From: Francisella halioticida
Lineage (GTDB): Bacteria > Pseudomonadota > Gammaproteobacteria > Francisellales > Francisellaceae
NCBI RefSeq assembly: GCF_002211785.1
Contig: NZ_CP022132.1
Span: forward strand, 1,488,001 to 1,552,000
Length of the DNA: 64,000 nt
Direction: 5' to 3'
The position numbers and the translations under genes were made by a program. Of this stretch, positions 49,978 to 60,021 are shown one piece after another. Below the pieces are notes generated by a model that was given only the letters and a program-made list of their open reading frames with translations, was not told the origin of the DNA and searched no databases. Numbering within the stretch: position 1 is the first letter of the stretch; every line of letters starts with the position of its first letter.

Positions 49978-50751
49978 TTAGAAATATGTTTTTTTTATCA
50001 TAAAAATGATACTCAAACCAACTACTACTATAAAGATTGGTCTTACTAACTTTGAACCTTTTAGTATAACCATTTTAGACCCTACAATACCACCAAAAAA
50101 GCTTCCTATAGCCATCAAAAAACCAAATGTATAATTCACTTGTCCTGATAAAATAAATACAATGAGTGAAAATACATTGCTCTTTAAATTTAACACTTTT
50201 GCATACCCTGAAGCTTGCAAAAATGTATAGCCAAGAAAATATACTATTGCAATAATCCAAAAATTACCCGTTCCAGGACCAAAAAAACCATCATATGCAC
50301 CCAAGATGAATCCAAACAATGTAAAAAATGTAACTTCTGACATCTTTTTTTTACCCTGATTAACTCCAAGATTTTTGTTTAAAATACTAAAAATGAAAAC
50401 AATAATTAAAAGTATTGGAACAAGTTTATTCATAAAATCATTATGAATAACAACCGTTAAGATAGTCCCTAAAGATGCCCCAATAAAACCTGCAACTAAA
50501 CCTCGTAGTACTGTCCTAAAATTTATCAATCCATTTTTATAATACTTAAAAGTTGCCATTGCAGTACCAATACTTGCCTGAAGCTTATTTGTACCAAGAA
50601 CCATAACAATTGGCAAACCAGTCATACTTAAAGCTGGGATGCTTATAAGCCCTCCTCCTCCAGCAATAGCATCAATAAAACTAGCTAAAAAACCCATTAA
50701 TATAATAAAAAAACAAAGTACAAAGAAATGGTTAGCTAAAAACTCTTGCAT
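49978..50751 (-). CDS. TSUP (TauE/SafE) family permease, intact
   Basis: A 257-residue membrane protein with the two-repeat TSUP pattern (ASFIDAIAGGGGLISIPAL, GAYDGFFGPGTGNFW) and about eight hydrophobic segments. Probably exports a small sulfur or organic anion. It follows the cupin gene by 4 bp, so the two are co-transcribed. It is intact, unlike the TSUP gene in the persulfide locus. Confidence 0.85.
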   Translation of the reverse strand: MQEFLANHFFVLCFFIILMGFLASFIDAIAGGGGLISIPALSMTGLPIVMVLGTNKLQASIGTAMATFKYYKNGLINFRTVLRGLVAGFIGASLGTILTVVIHNDFMNKLVPILLIIVFIFSILNKNLGVNQGKKKMSEVTFFTLFGFILGAYDGFFGPGTGNFWIIAIVYFLGYTFLQASGYAKVLNLKSNVFSLIVFILSGQVNYTFGFLMAIGSFFGGIVGSKMVILKGSKLVRPIFIVVVGLSIIFMIKKTYF

Positions 50752-50755
50752 ATGC

Positions 50756-51085
50756 TTATTTTCCTCTAAGATGTATAGCTAACCATATAGTTGGAATAGC
50801 TGTATAAGTCAACCAATGCTTACTACCCTTCGGGATAAATAAATATCTACCCTCTTCGAGAATATGTTCTTTGGCTTCTAAGTTAAGTTTTGCTTTACCC
50901 TTTAATACTAAAACCCACTCATCATGATCTTGAACATATGGTTTATCAGTATCGGTAACTTGTCCATAAGAAATAATTTTCTCAACGTGGACATTCTCAT
51001 ATTTTAAAAGATCTGTAAAAACTTCATCTTTAGAAAATTTTGGAAAAACACTATAAACACTGTTTGTATTCTTTTCATTCATCAT
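50756..51085 (-). CDS. small cupin-domain protein
   Basis: A 109-residue single cupin: HDEWVLVLKGKAKLNLEAKEH, LEEGRYLFIPKGSKHWLTYTA gives motif 1 and 2 with likely metal ligands. Function unknown. First gene of a pair with the TSUP permease. Confidence 0.8.
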   Translation of the reverse strand: MMNEKNTNSVYSVFPKFSKDEVFTDLLKYENVHVEKIISYGQVTDTDKPYVQDHDEWVLVLKGKAKLNLEAKEHILEEGRYLFIPKGSKHWLTYTAIPTIWLAIHLRGK

Positions 51086-51254
51086 TACTCAACTCTATAT
51101 TTATAAAATTTTTGATTAATATAAATACTCTAATATAGGATATTTGACTATCATAGCATTATTTTAGCAAAACAATTTATCAAATATGCTAACAATATAT
51201 TAACAGAATATTTGTTATAATCTGTAACAGTTCAAACAAAAATCTTTATCTAAA

Positions 51255-52025
51255 ATGATAATTGACTCACACTGCCATCTTAACTACTTGAAATTAGAAG
51301 ATACAAATCTAGATAATATCATCACAAATGCTAAAAATTCTGGTATAGACAAAATAATTTCTATTGCTGTAGCGTGGCATGAGATTAATGATATACAAAA
51401 AATAGCTGAATCTTATAGAGATGTGTATTTTTCTGTTGGAGTTCACCCTAGTGAATTAGATTCCCATCAGCCCAGCATCCAAGAAATTATAGCTAGGTCA
51501 AATCATCTTAAATGTGTAGCTATAGGTGAAACTGGTCTAGATTATTACTATAATGACCAAGAGACAAAGTCTAAACAAGTTTCTAAGTTTGTAAACCATA
51601 TTCAAGCAGCTATTGAAGTAGCAAAGCCTATAATTGTGCATACTAGAGCCGCTAAGCAAGATACTCTAGATATTTTAAAATCTGAAAAGGTTGAAAAATA
51701 TGGTGGTATACTACATTGTTTTACAGAAGATTACGATATGGCAAAGCAAGCTATAGATATGGGAATGTACATCTCATTTTCGGGAATACTAACTTTCAAA
51801 AATGCTAAAGATATCCAAGAAACTGCAAAAAAGCTTCCTTTGGATAGAATATTGATAGAAACTGATGCTCCATATTTAACTCCTGTACCGTATAGAGGCA
51901 AACCAAACTATCCAGAATATGTAAAATATGTTGCAAAATTTCTTGCTGAATTAAAAAATGAGGATTTTGAGCAAGTCGCTAAACAAACTTATGATAATAC
52001 TTGTGATGTTTTTAAATTAAGATAA
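51255..52025 (+). CDS. tatD: TatD-family metal-dependent deoxyribonuclease
   Basis: A 256-residue TIM-barrel hydrolase: HCHLNYLKLED (metal His-x-His), GVHPSELDS, IGETGLDYYYN, VHTRAA, LHCFTEDY, IETDAPYLTPVPYRGKPN. TatD proteins are 3'-5' exonucleases with roles in DNA repair. Length normal. It converges on trmL with 3 bp between stop codons. Confidence 0.92.
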   Translation: MIIDSHCHLNYLKLEDTNLDNIITNAKNSGIDKIISIAVAWHEINDIQKIAESYRDVYFSVGVHPSELDSHQPSIQEIIARSNHLKCVAIGETGLDYYYNDQETKSKQVSKFVNHIQAAIEVAKPIIVHTRAAKQDTLDILKSEKVEKYGGILHCFTEDYDMAKQAIDMGMYISFSGILTFKNAKDIQETAKKLPLDRILIETDAPYLTPVPYRGKPNYPEYVKYVAKFLAELKNEDFEQVAKQTYDNTCDVFKLR

Positions 52026-52028
52026 AAG

Positions 52029-52496
52029 TTATAATAAACCTAACTTATCAAAACCTATATTATTTAAAGCTCCGTATAAAATAACGGCTACTGAATTAGA
52101 TAAATTAAGACTTCGGCTATTATTATGCATTGGAATTTTAAGCTGAGTTTGCTCTAACAACTCTAAAACCTCGCTAGGAAGCCCTCTTGTCTCTGGACCA
52201 AAAAGTAGTATATCATCACATTCAAAATCAACTTGATGATAATACTGTTTAGCTTTAGTGGTACAGGCCCAAATCTTCTTAGATTTATTTTTTTGATAAA
52301 ACTCATCAAAATTTTTATAAATTTTAAGATCAGCAAACTCGTGATAATCTAAGCCTGCTCTTTTTAGCTGCTTATTTTCTAGCTTAAAACCTAGAGGCTC
52401 TATTAAATGCAAGTTAGCTCCAACATTAGCACATAATCTAATAATATTGCCCGTATTTGGAGGTATTTCTGGCTCATACAAAGCTATATTTATCAT
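52029..52496 (-). CDS. trmL: tRNA (cytidine/uridine-34-2'-O)-methyltransferase
   Basis: A 155-residue SPOUT-fold (knotted) enzyme. PEIPPNTGNIIRLCANVGANLHLIEPLGF is the N-terminal signature; LLFGPETRGLP and SLNLSNSVAVILYGA form the SAM-binding knot. It methylates the wobble ribose of tRNA-Leu isoacceptors. The neighbouring lipoprotein gene ends 6 bp upstream. Confidence 0.93.
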   Translation of the reverse strand: MINIALYEPEIPPNTGNIIRLCANVGANLHLIEPLGFKLENKQLKRAGLDYHEFADLKIYKNFDEFYQKNKSKKIWACTTKAKQYYHQVDFECDDILLFGPETRGLPSEVLELLEQTQLKIPMHNNSRSLNLSNSVAVILYGALNNIGFDKLGLL

Positions 52497-52501
52497 ACAA
52501 A

Positions 52502-53227
52502 TTATTTAACCTCTAAATCATTATCTAAATAATGATTTAACTCCTTAAATTTCTGTTTTTCTTTTTTACGCTGTTCTAAGTTTTCTTCTTGTTTTTGCTC
52601 AGCTGATTTTATATATTTTTTATTCATTACTTTGTTTAAGAATTCAGGATCAAGCATAAATGGTTTTAATGATTTGTATGGCGTATTTATAACACCCGGC
52701 ATTCTTAAAGAATATAATACTCTAAGATTATTATCTTGCTTAGAAGCATCTAACATAATTTTCAGATTAACCTTTACATTATACTTTCTTGAAACCAAGT
52801 GATATTCGTCCTTACCATCTACTTCAATTTCTTTAACTGGCATAACCTTAATACCTGTCGTATCAATTACTTTTATAACAGCTTTTCTCTTGGATTCTTT
52901 CAAATAGGCTATTATTTTCTCTTTACTATGCTTTTCTAAGATTCTACTGCGTCTATCAAGCATTTTTGGCAATATATTCTCAACAAAATTATTAGCTTCT
53001 TTATGGTTAAGAGCCATACATGTGCCAGAACCACTTGCACTCTTATCAAAACAGCCATCCTTATCTATAAAAAGATAATTTTTTTCTACTTTATCATAAT
53101 AAACATTATAGTCAGGAAATGAACTGGGATGACCTAAATACAAAAAGTTATCTTTTGAAACTATTGCGCAAGCATATGCTAACACACATAACAAAACAAT
53201 AGCCGAAAGTTTAATGGTTTTATTCAT
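52502..53227 (-). CDS. hypothetical lipoprotein (paralogue of 55016-55670)
   Basis: 241 residues with a lipoprotein signal (MNKTIKLSAIVLLCVLAYAC, lipobox LAYAC) and a mature part with LYLGHPSSFPDYNVYYDK and YLFIDKDGCFDKS. The same motifs recur in the broken gene at 55016-55670, so this is a local family. No known domain recognised. The C-terminus is lysine/glutamate-rich. Confidence 0.75.
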   Translation of the reverse strand: MNKTIKLSAIVLLCVLAYACAIVSKDNFLYLGHPSSFPDYNVYYDKVEKNYLFIDKDGCFDKSASGSGTCMALNHKEANNFVENILPKMLDRRSRILEKHSKEKIIAYLKESKRKAVIKVIDTTGIKVMPVKEIEVDGKDEYHLVSRKYNVKVNLKIMLDASKQDNNLRVLYSLRMPGVINTPYKSLKPFMLDPEFLNKVMNKKYIKSAEQKQEENLEQRKKEKQKFKELNHYLDNDLEVK

Positions 53228-53325
53228 TTATATCACTTAGTAAAATTTATAACTTAATTACTAAAATTCTATATAAAATTATTATTTTTACAATTTATTT
53301 CAATCCTAAATGCCAATATCTAATA

Positions 53326-53460
53326 CTATATATTCAATTCATCATGCAGAAAACTCTCAAAGCTATCTTTCCTTTTTTTTTGCTCTTTTAAACTCTTATT
53401 ATATGGGGCTTTTGATGTCTGGGCATTGAATAAATTATAATAATCTCCATGTAAATAATT
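53326..53460 (-). pseudogene. possible C-terminal remnant of a third lipoprotein paralogue
   Basis: A minus-strand frame ends SLKEQKKRKDSFESFLHDELNI, resembling the charged tail of the lipoprotein at 52502 (KFKELNHYLDNDLEVK). It runs into the transposase gene, so it may be what is left after insertion. Weak similarity only. Confidence 0.3.
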
Positions 53461-53477
53461 TTGAAATAGATCATTAT

Positions 53478-54958
53478 ATGTCCTTTCCTTTTGGTAATTT
53501 TGCCTATACAAATTCATTTAGAGAAGAGTTATATGATAGCTTTGAAACTTATGCTGATACCACATTTGAATTAATAGATGCTTTATCATCATCAAATGCT
53601 AAAACTGCTGTTGAGCTATCTTTATCCCCATTTTTTACTCGACAATATAGCAGCATATCTCAGATACTAAAGATAGAATCACAATCATCGATATTGGGTA
53701 AAGTGGGAACAAAATTGATTAATGAAATAAAATTAAACAATTCATCCAACATACATTTTTATGCTCTAGATGAAACATCAATCTTAAAGCCTAACTCAAA
53801 AAGCATGGATGGAAGAAGATTTGTTTATGGATTGACTAATGGTACGGGTAAAGTTGGCATAGGTCATTCATACTCTTATTTAGTATACTTAGGCAGGAGA
53901 TGGGGCAATGGGTGGTACCTGTTAATTTGCAGCGAGTGACTGCTGCTGATTCTGGTATTAGTGTAAGCTTAGATCAATTCCATAAATACATATCTAATCA
54001 AGAGAATTCAGGAGATATTAATGTTCTGATTGGTGACTCAAAATACAGTTCAATGGAATGTATTCATAGAGTTTACTCAGAACATAATAATACATTATTG
54101 TTAAGCAGGCTTAACTCTGTTAGAAATTTATCTTTTCAAGATCATAGTGATAATAAGCTCAAAAAATATGGTGAGTCTTTTAAATTAAATGATGAATCAA
54201 TATGGACTACAGCTCCATCTGATTCTGAACAATGTGAAATAGTTACTACACGAGGAAAAGTATATACTGTAAAATTGACTCGTTGGAATAATTTAATTAT
54301 TCATGGAAAAAGGAACATGCCAATGCATGAGAATTGTTTTGATATTGTTAAAGTTCAAGTTTTTAAAGACAATGGAGATCCAGTATACTACAAAAATATG
54401 TGGTTGATGTTAGCTGGCAAAGATAGAGGAAAGCTGACTAGTTTTGAAATATTTTCTAGATATTCAAGTAGATTTAATATTGAGCATTTCTTTAGGTTTT
54501 CTAAGCAACATTTACTTTTAGGTAAATATGAAACTCCAGATACTCCAACACTAGATATTTGGAATCAAGTTAGTGTACTTGCCTACATAAATTCACTTGC
54601 ATGTGCAAGTTTATTGGATACGGATTTATTACATCCTTGGCAAAAACAAATGCGTAAAAACAATAGTATTTCCACGCCTTATCAAGTGCAAAGGAATCTA
54701 TCAACCATATTACAAGAGATTGGTTCACCAGCAAAGCATTGTGTATATAAATCTCATGGATATGGACGAGCTCCAGGTACTATTTTAAATAAAAGAGCTT
54801 CTTATCAGCCTTATAAAAAATCAGAAAATAGTGAGTATGGTAAAAAACAAAAAATACCAGACTCTAAGATAGTTTTGAAAAAGTCTAAAAATGAAATAAT
54901 TAGTGTTCTAGAACTAACAAATCATCAAACTAATTTGTTAAATTCCTATATAAATTAG
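53478..54958 (+). pseudogene. DDE transposase (IS701/IS4-like), frameshifted
   Basis: Two frames overlapping at about 53905 join to a protein of about 490 residues. The first holds FREELYDSFETYADTTFELIDAL and the catalytic Asp in FYALDETSILKPNS; the second holds VLIGDSKYSS (second Asp), then SRFNIEHFFRFSKQHLLLGKYETPD with the Glu. The family is assigned by these motifs only, and I found no terminal repeats. It separates the lipoprotein paralogues. Confidence 0.65.
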
Positions 54959-55015
54959 GCAGATTTTAGAAAATTATATAGTATTTGAGATTCCGCTGAT
55001 AGGTGGAAGATATTA

Positions 55016-55670
55016 CTACACATCAAAAGTCCTATTATATAAATCCTCAAACTTTTTTACTGCTTTTTTATTCATCACTTTCTCTAAATATTCTGAATTT
55101 ATTAAAAATGGTTTTGTTGAAGTTTTTTGATTTTGGATAACTGCTGGCATCCATACTGAATACAACACACGAACATCACTATCTTGCTTAGAACCATCTA
55201 ACATAAGTATTAAATTAACTTTCACATTATATTTTTTTGGTACTAAATGATATTCTTTCTTGCCGTATGCATTAATCTGTTTTATAGGTCGTAGTTTAAG
55301 GTTAATTTTAATTGGGCGTTTAACTACCGTTCTATTATACTTTTTTAATCCAGCCATGACTTTTTGTTTATTATCTTCTTCTAGCCTATTTTCAGTATCA
55401 AGCATCTTAGATAAAATCTGTTTAATAAAAATATCAGCTTCTTGCTGATTCATTGTTATACATCTTCCGGAATCTTCAACACTCTTATCAAAACAGCCAT
55501 CCTTATCTATAAAAAAATAAAGGTTTAAAAGTCTTATCATAGTAAATCTGATACTTAGGTAATCTAGAAGGATGTCCTAAATAGACAAAATCATCATTTG
55601 TAATAATCGCACACGCTGAAATAATTATGCCTAAGGCTATCAAAGAAAAAGTCTTAATAAATACATTCAT
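55016..55670 (-). pseudogene. hypothetical lipoprotein paralogue, frameshifted in a T-run
   Basis: From ATG 55670: signal MNVFIKTFSLIALGIIISAC (lipobox), FVYLGHPSRLPKYQIYYDK. Seven T near 55513 shift the frame; the rest continues FFIDKDGCFDKSVEDSGRC to 55016, parallel to the intact paralogue at 52502 along the whole length (about 217 residues if joined). The mononucleotide run makes slippage, or a sequencing error, plausible. Confidence 0.8.
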
Positions 55671-55743
55671 TATTAGTTTATAAAAAATCAGCAATCCTCT
55701 CTAAAATTCTATATAAAATAGTTTTTATTGCAATTTATTTTAA

Positions 55744-56718
55744 TTAGCGTCTAATCCAATTAGACACATCTAATGCAGTATAGGTAAGTATAATTTTTGC
55801 TCCGGCACGTTTCATTGATACTAGTGTCTCTATCGTAATAGCTTTTTCATCTACTAATCCAGCTTGAGCTGCGGCTTTTATCATCGCATATTCGCCACTT
55901 ACATGGTATGCAGCTATTGGTAAATCAACAATATGGTTTAGCTCATTTATAATATCAAGATAGCTTAATGCAGGCTTAACCATAATAAAATCTGCCCCTT
56001 GTTCTATATCTGCAATAGCTTCACGAATAGCTTCTTTTTTATTACGATAATCCATCTGGTAGGTTTTACGATCACCTTTTAAAGAAGAATCACAAGCACT
56101 TCTAAACGGGCCATAGTAAGCAGAAGCATATTTAACTGAATATGACATAATACTTACAGTTTCAAAATTAGCCTCGTCAAGAGCCAGACGCATTGCTAAA
56201 ATCATGCCATCCATCATTCCACTTGGCGCAACTATATTAGCACCAGCTTCTGCATGAGATACTGCAGTTTTTTGTAAAATTTCTAATGTTTTATCATTAT
56301 CAACATATTCATCCTTATTTAGGATTCCACAATGTCCATGTGGTGTAAAACTGCACATACACACATCAGTTGCTACTACTAGCTCTGGAGCAAGTTGCTT
56401 TATTTTCCTAATAGCTTGTTGAGTTATACCATTAGGAGCATAGTTCTCAGATGAAATAGAGTCTTTAATCTTTGGCACCCCAAATATCATAATACTCTTT
56501 ATACCAGCTTTTAGAACTTTCTCAACAAGCTCATCTAGCATATCAACAGACCAATGATACTGGTTTGGCATGCTTGATATTTCTTTTTTAACATTTTCAC
56601 CATGCACAACAAATATTGGATACATTAGATCATCAATATTCAAAGTTGTTTCTGCAACCAGATCTCTAATATTTTGAGAAACTCTAAGTCTACGCGGACG
56701 TGATATCGGAAAACTCAT
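55744..56718 (-). CDS. hemB: delta-aminolevulinic acid dehydratase (porphobilinogen synthase)
   Basis: A 324-residue TIM-barrel enzyme joining two aminolevulinates to porphobilinogen in heme synthesis. Visible: RPRRLR near the start, the metal-site cysteines in VCMCSFTPHGHCG, Schiff-base lysines in RKTYQMDYRNKKEA and MVKPALSYLDII. Last gene of the probable sspA-sohB-holB-yhbY-hemB operon, 8 bp after yhbY. Confidence 0.95.
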   Translation of the reverse strand: MSFPISRPRRLRVSQNIRDLVAETTLNIDDLMYPIFVVHGENVKKEISSMPNQYHWSVDMLDELVEKVLKAGIKSIMIFGVPKIKDSISSENYAPNGITQQAIRKIKQLAPELVVATDVCMCSFTPHGHCGILNKDEYVDNDKTLEILQKTAVSHAEAGANIVAPSGMMDGMILAMRLALDEANFETVSIMSYSVKYASAYYGPFRSACDSSLKGDRKTYQMDYRNKKEAIREAIADIEQGADFIMVKPALSYLDIINELNHIVDLPIAAYHVSGEYAMIKAAAQAGLVDEKAITIETLVSMKRAGAKIILTYTALDVSNWIRR

Positions 56719-56726
56719 ATACGAAC

Positions 56727-57005
56727 CTATTTTTTATTTTTATTGGGGTTTCTTCTATATAAAACTAAAATATTTCCTATTATCTGTACTAATTCTGACT
56801 TTGTTGCTTTAACAATCTCAGCCGCAATTTGCTGTTTTTCTTCTTTTGGTAAACGTCCAGCTTTTACTTTTATAAGCTCGTGAGATGCTAAAGCTAAATC
56901 AATCTCTAGCATTACATTCTCTGTAAGGCCTTTTTCTCCCATCAAAACTACAGGTTTTAAACTATGAGCTTGAGCCTTTAATCTTTGTTGTTGTTTTACT
57001 TCCAT
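56727..57005 (-). CDS. yhbY: YhbY-family RNA-binding (CRM domain) protein
   Basis: 92 residues forming one CRM domain: LKAQAHSLKPVVLMGEKGLTENVMLEIDLALASHELIKVK with the GxxG loop shape (GEKG). Associated with 50S subunit precursors in other bacteria. Spacing of 6 bp from holB and 8 bp to hemB indicates co-transcription. Confidence 0.92.
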   Translation of the reverse strand: MEVKQQQRLKAQAHSLKPVVLMGEKGLTENVMLEIDLALASHELIKVKAGRLPKEEKQQIAAEIVKATKSELVQIIGNILVLYRRNPNKNKK

Positions 57006-57011
57006 TTTTAC

Positions 57012-57923
57012 CTACTTTATAATTTTTAATATTAAATTTTCTAAAACTAACTCTTTATCAACATTTTTGAAATTAAGAAAATAACTATTTGCCTCTAGAG
57101 TTTTTTGATATAGCTTGTATATCTCATCTTCTGTAAATTTAGTTGCAAGATATTTAACAACAGCAAGTTTATCATAATTAGCCACATTTTGGGTTTGATC
57201 ATTAAGCTTATAATAGTACACATCAACAATTAAACTCGTTAACCAATAAAGCACATCTTTAAAGTTTGGATTAGCTTCTTTAAGAAATACATTTGAATTT
57301 AACTGATTTACCAAAACTCTCATCAAACTATTCCTGACCTGCCAAAAATGCTTGTCTAATTTAATCTTAGCAATCACATTAATATCATCTCTAGCCATTA
57401 GTAAAGATTTTTCTATAGCATCTTTTGACATATTAAATGTATACTTTAAGTAATTATATTTATCATCTTCACTAAAATTTATATCATAAACTAAAGATCT
57501 ACTTTTTACCGTTGCTAAAATATTACTATAATTACGTGTAAACATTAAAAAAAACGTATTCTCAGCAGGTTCTTCCAATGTTTTTAAAATAGCATTAGTT
57601 GCAGATTCATTTAAAAAATCTAACTCTGGAATTATAATAATTTTAGCCAAGTTATTATGAGCTGTTAACTCACAATTTTTTATTATTTTCTTAACTTCAG
57701 AAACTCTGATTTCATTATTTTCTGAATTTGCTATTGTTATATATGGTGATTCATTATGGTCATCAATTTTTTGAGCAAGTAATACTTGACATAGAGAATT
57801 CATAAAGCTATCTAAAAGTACCGCATCCTTAACCCTAAAGATAAAAGCATGATGTAACATATGCTTAGATTTTTGTTCAAGAAAATTATCTAAAATTTTT
57901 TGATGTGTATTTAAAGAAAACAC
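57012..57923 (-). CDS. holB: DNA polymerase III delta' subunit
   Basis: A 303-residue clamp-loader protein: HHAFIFRV in place of a Walker A, ISEVKKIIKNCEL-type region (IRVSEVKKIIKNCELTAHNN), AKIIIIPELDFLNESATNAILKTLEEPAENTFFLMFTRN and the sensor SRSLVY. The lack of a P-loop is normal for delta'. Start GTG 57923 lies 7 bp after the sohB stop, with the AGGA of TAGGA as ribosome site. Confidence 0.88.
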   Translation of the reverse strand: MFSLNTHQKILDNFLEQKSKHMLHHAFIFRVKDAVLLDSFMNSLCQVLLAQKIDDHNESPYITIANSENNEIRVSEVKKIIKNCELTAHNNLAKIIIIPELDFLNESATNAILKTLEEPAENTFFLMFTRNYSNILATVKSRSLVYDINFSEDDKYNYLKYTFNMSKDAIEKSLLMARDDINVIAKIKLDKHFWQVRNSLMRVLVNQLNSNVFLKEANPNFKDVLYWLTSLIVDVYYYKLNDQTQNVANYDKLAVVKYLATKFTEDEIYKLYQKTLEANSYFLNFKNVDKELVLENLILKIIK

Positions 57924-57930
57924 TTTGATC

Positions 57931-58950
57931 CTATAATATTTTACGTGCGTATAAGAAATCTGTTAAAGTTTTTTTGACCATAGCAAATTTAGACCTCAAC
58001 AACCCATTATTTTTCTTTTTAACAAACTTTACTTCATATACTTCATGTCTTTTACTAAGTATACTTATCAAATAATCATCATAAGTTTGAATCTCATCAA
58101 CCAAACCTAACTCAAGAGCATCTTTACCAAACCAGTATTCTCCTGTACCCACTTTATGCATATCTAAGTTAGGACGATAATTTAAAATATGATTTTTAAA
58201 TAATTGATGAATATTTTCTAAATCCTGCTTAAACTTCTTACGACCTTCTTCAGTATTTTCACCAACAGATGTTAATGTACGCTTATACTCTCCAGAAGTA
58301 TGCATCTCAACGTTAATACCATTTTTTTCAAGTAAGTTTCTAATATTTGGAACTGTTCCAACTACACCTATTGAACCAACTATTGCAAAAGGCGCTGAAA
58401 TTATTTTGTTCCCAACAACTGACATCATATAGCCGCCACTAGCAGCAACTTGATCAATACAAATAGTTAAATTAATATCTGCTTGACGAATTCTTTCTAA
58501 CTGTGCAGCTGCAAAACCATAACCATTTACGACGCCACCTGGACTATCTATTCTTACAATAACTTCATCAATTGATTTTGCTACTGCTAAAACAGCAGAT
58601 ACTTCTTTACGTAGATTTTCAACTTGTGACGCGTGTATATCACCCTTAAAATCAATTACAAAAACTTTTTTCTCAGGCTTATCATCTTGTTTATCTAATT
58701 TCTTTTGTCCTTTAAGATAATCCTTATAATCTTTTTTATTTAATAATGTTTCTAAAACCGCTTTTTTAATCTCTTTATAATCTTTGCCAATTTTATTAAT
58801 TTCTAATTTACCTTTTGTCAACTTAGCAACTTCTTGCTTTGCCTTTGCTAACAATGAGAAAAAACTACCTATAACAAAAATAATAGCAACCACAATAAGT
58901 AGTACACTAAGAGCAAAAAAAACAAAACTTACAAAACCTTCATACCACAT
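57931..58950 (-). CDS. sohB: SohB-type inner-membrane signal-peptide peptidase (S49)
   Basis: A 339-residue protease with an N-terminal membrane helix (about 7-32), VIDFKGDIHASQVENLRKEV, IDSPGGVVNGYG, nucleophile Ser in VAASGGYMMS and SIGVVGTVPN; catalytic Lys is expected in EYKRTLTS. Second gene of the sspA operon. Confidence 0.9.
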   Translation of the reverse strand: MWYEGFVSFVFFALSVLLIVVAIIFVIGSFFSLLAKAKQEVAKLTKGKLEINKIGKDYKEIKKAVLETLLNKKDYKDYLKGQKKLDKQDDKPEKKVFVIDFKGDIHASQVENLRKEVSAVLAVAKSIDEVIVRIDSPGGVVNGYGFAAAQLERIRQADINLTICIDQVAASGGYMMSVVGNKIISAPFAIVGSIGVVGTVPNIRNLLEKNGINVEMHTSGEYKRTLTSVGENTEEGRKKFKQDLENIHQLFKNHILNYRPNLDMHKVGTGEYWFGKDALELGLVDEIQTYDDYLISILSKRHEVYEVKFVKKKNNGLLRSKFAMVKKTLTDFLYARKIL

Positions 58951-58967
58951 ATAACTTTACCTACCTA

Positions 58968-59597
58968 TTACCTGTGTGCTCTTAAAGTCTTTAACAACGA
59001 TTCATTTGCGTTACCTTTTAGATTAGCTTTTTTAACAGAATCTCTCACAAACACTCTTTTCTTATACGCATGTATACCACCAAATGTTTCATCTATAACA
59101 AAGCCTTCTGCTTCAAGAGAAATTATTAATGCTGCAATATAACAATCTGCTAAAGTAAAGTTAGAAGATATAAAATAATCAAACTCACTAAAAGCTTTCT
59201 CCATAGCTATAAAACTTTCTTTTAATTCTTTGAATAAGATACTTAGTTGCTCTTGATCTGCTTTATTTTTTCTAATCTGATCAAGTACTGGATACCATTC
59301 ATTGTCTATTTTTTCTAAAGACAAACGGATTTTTATACGCTCATTAACTAGATTTGGTAATAATCCAGGAGCTGGGAACCTTTCATCAATATATATTAAA
59401 AGAGCTTTTCTATTATTTATACTATAATCTTTCTCTTTTAATACTGGGAAAATACCATTTGGAGATATTTTCTTTAGTTTTTCTGGTGTCAGATCACCTG
59501 CCTCAACAACTTCCATACTCATTTTTTTCTCTGCTAGAGCAATCCTTGCTCTAAGAGAATATGGACAATATTTTGTAGTATATAAAGTAACTTTCAT
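58968..59597 (-). CDS. sspA: stringent starvation protein A (SspA)
   Basis: A 209-residue glutathione-S-transferase-fold protein without enzyme activity: MKVTLYTTKYCPYSLRARIALAEK at the start, SPNGIFPVL, then the helical domain FTLADCYIAAL. In Francisella SspA pairs with MglA, binds RNA polymerase and, with ppGpp and PigR, activates virulence-island genes; the sequence fits the Francisella type as I recall it. First gene of an operon with sohB; divergent from tusE. rpoA2 also lies in this window. Confidence 0.92.
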   Translation of the reverse strand: MKVTLYTTKYCPYSLRARIALAEKKMSMEVVEAGDLTPEKLKKISPNGIFPVLKEKDYSINNRKALLIYIDERFPAPGLLPNLVNERIKIRLSLEKIDNEWYPVLDQIRKNKADQEQLSILFKELKESFIAMEKAFSEFDYFISSNFTLADCYIAALIISLEAEGFVIDETFGGIHAYKKRVFVRDSVKKANLKGNANESLLKTLRAHR

Positions 59598-59685
59598 TAA
59601 ATATGCCTTTTTATAGATTAAAACAACTATTCTTATTTGCTATAATTGTCGAATAATAAAACTAGTAACAAATTCTATCATACTT

Positions 59686-60000
59686 GTGGATAACTACAAC
59701 ATAGACAAACATGGATTTTTAACAGATTTTGAGAGTTGGGATATAGATTTTTGCAAATCAGCAGCTACAATTGAAGATATTAATTTATCTAAAAATCATA
59801 TGCTGATTATTAATTTTTTAAGAAGTTTTTATCAGAAAAACAAGAAATCTCCAGCTATTAGAGAGCTTGTTAAAGCATTAAAAGAGAAATATGGAGAAAA
59901 AATAGGCAATAGTTTATATCTACAAATGTTATTTCCTATTTCTCCAGCTGTACAAGCTGCTAAACTAGCAGGCTTACCAAAACCTAAAAGATGTATTTAA
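59686..60000 (+). CDS. tusE: sulfur relay protein TusE/DsrC family
   Basis: A 104-residue DsrC-fold protein with DKHGFLTDFESWDIDFCKSAA, FYQKNKKSPAIRELVK and the C-terminal reactive Cys in KPKRCI (Cys103). TusE takes sulfur from TusD and passes it to MnmA for 2-thiouridine in tRNA; start is GTG 59686. Divergent from sspA; 21 bp before yggX. Confidence 0.9.
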   Translation: MDNYNIDKHGFLTDFESWDIDFCKSAATIEDINLSKNHMLIINFLRSFYQKNKKSPAIRELVKALKEKYGEKIGNSLYLQMLFPISPAVQAAKLAGLPKPKRCI

Positions 60001-60021
60001 AAAAACTCTAAAGGAGAAAAA

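Noticed and set aside
53461-53517. N-terminal part of the minus-strand frame ending at 53326
   Set aside because: It lies within the start of the transposase on the other strand; only the part left of it may be a gene remnant.
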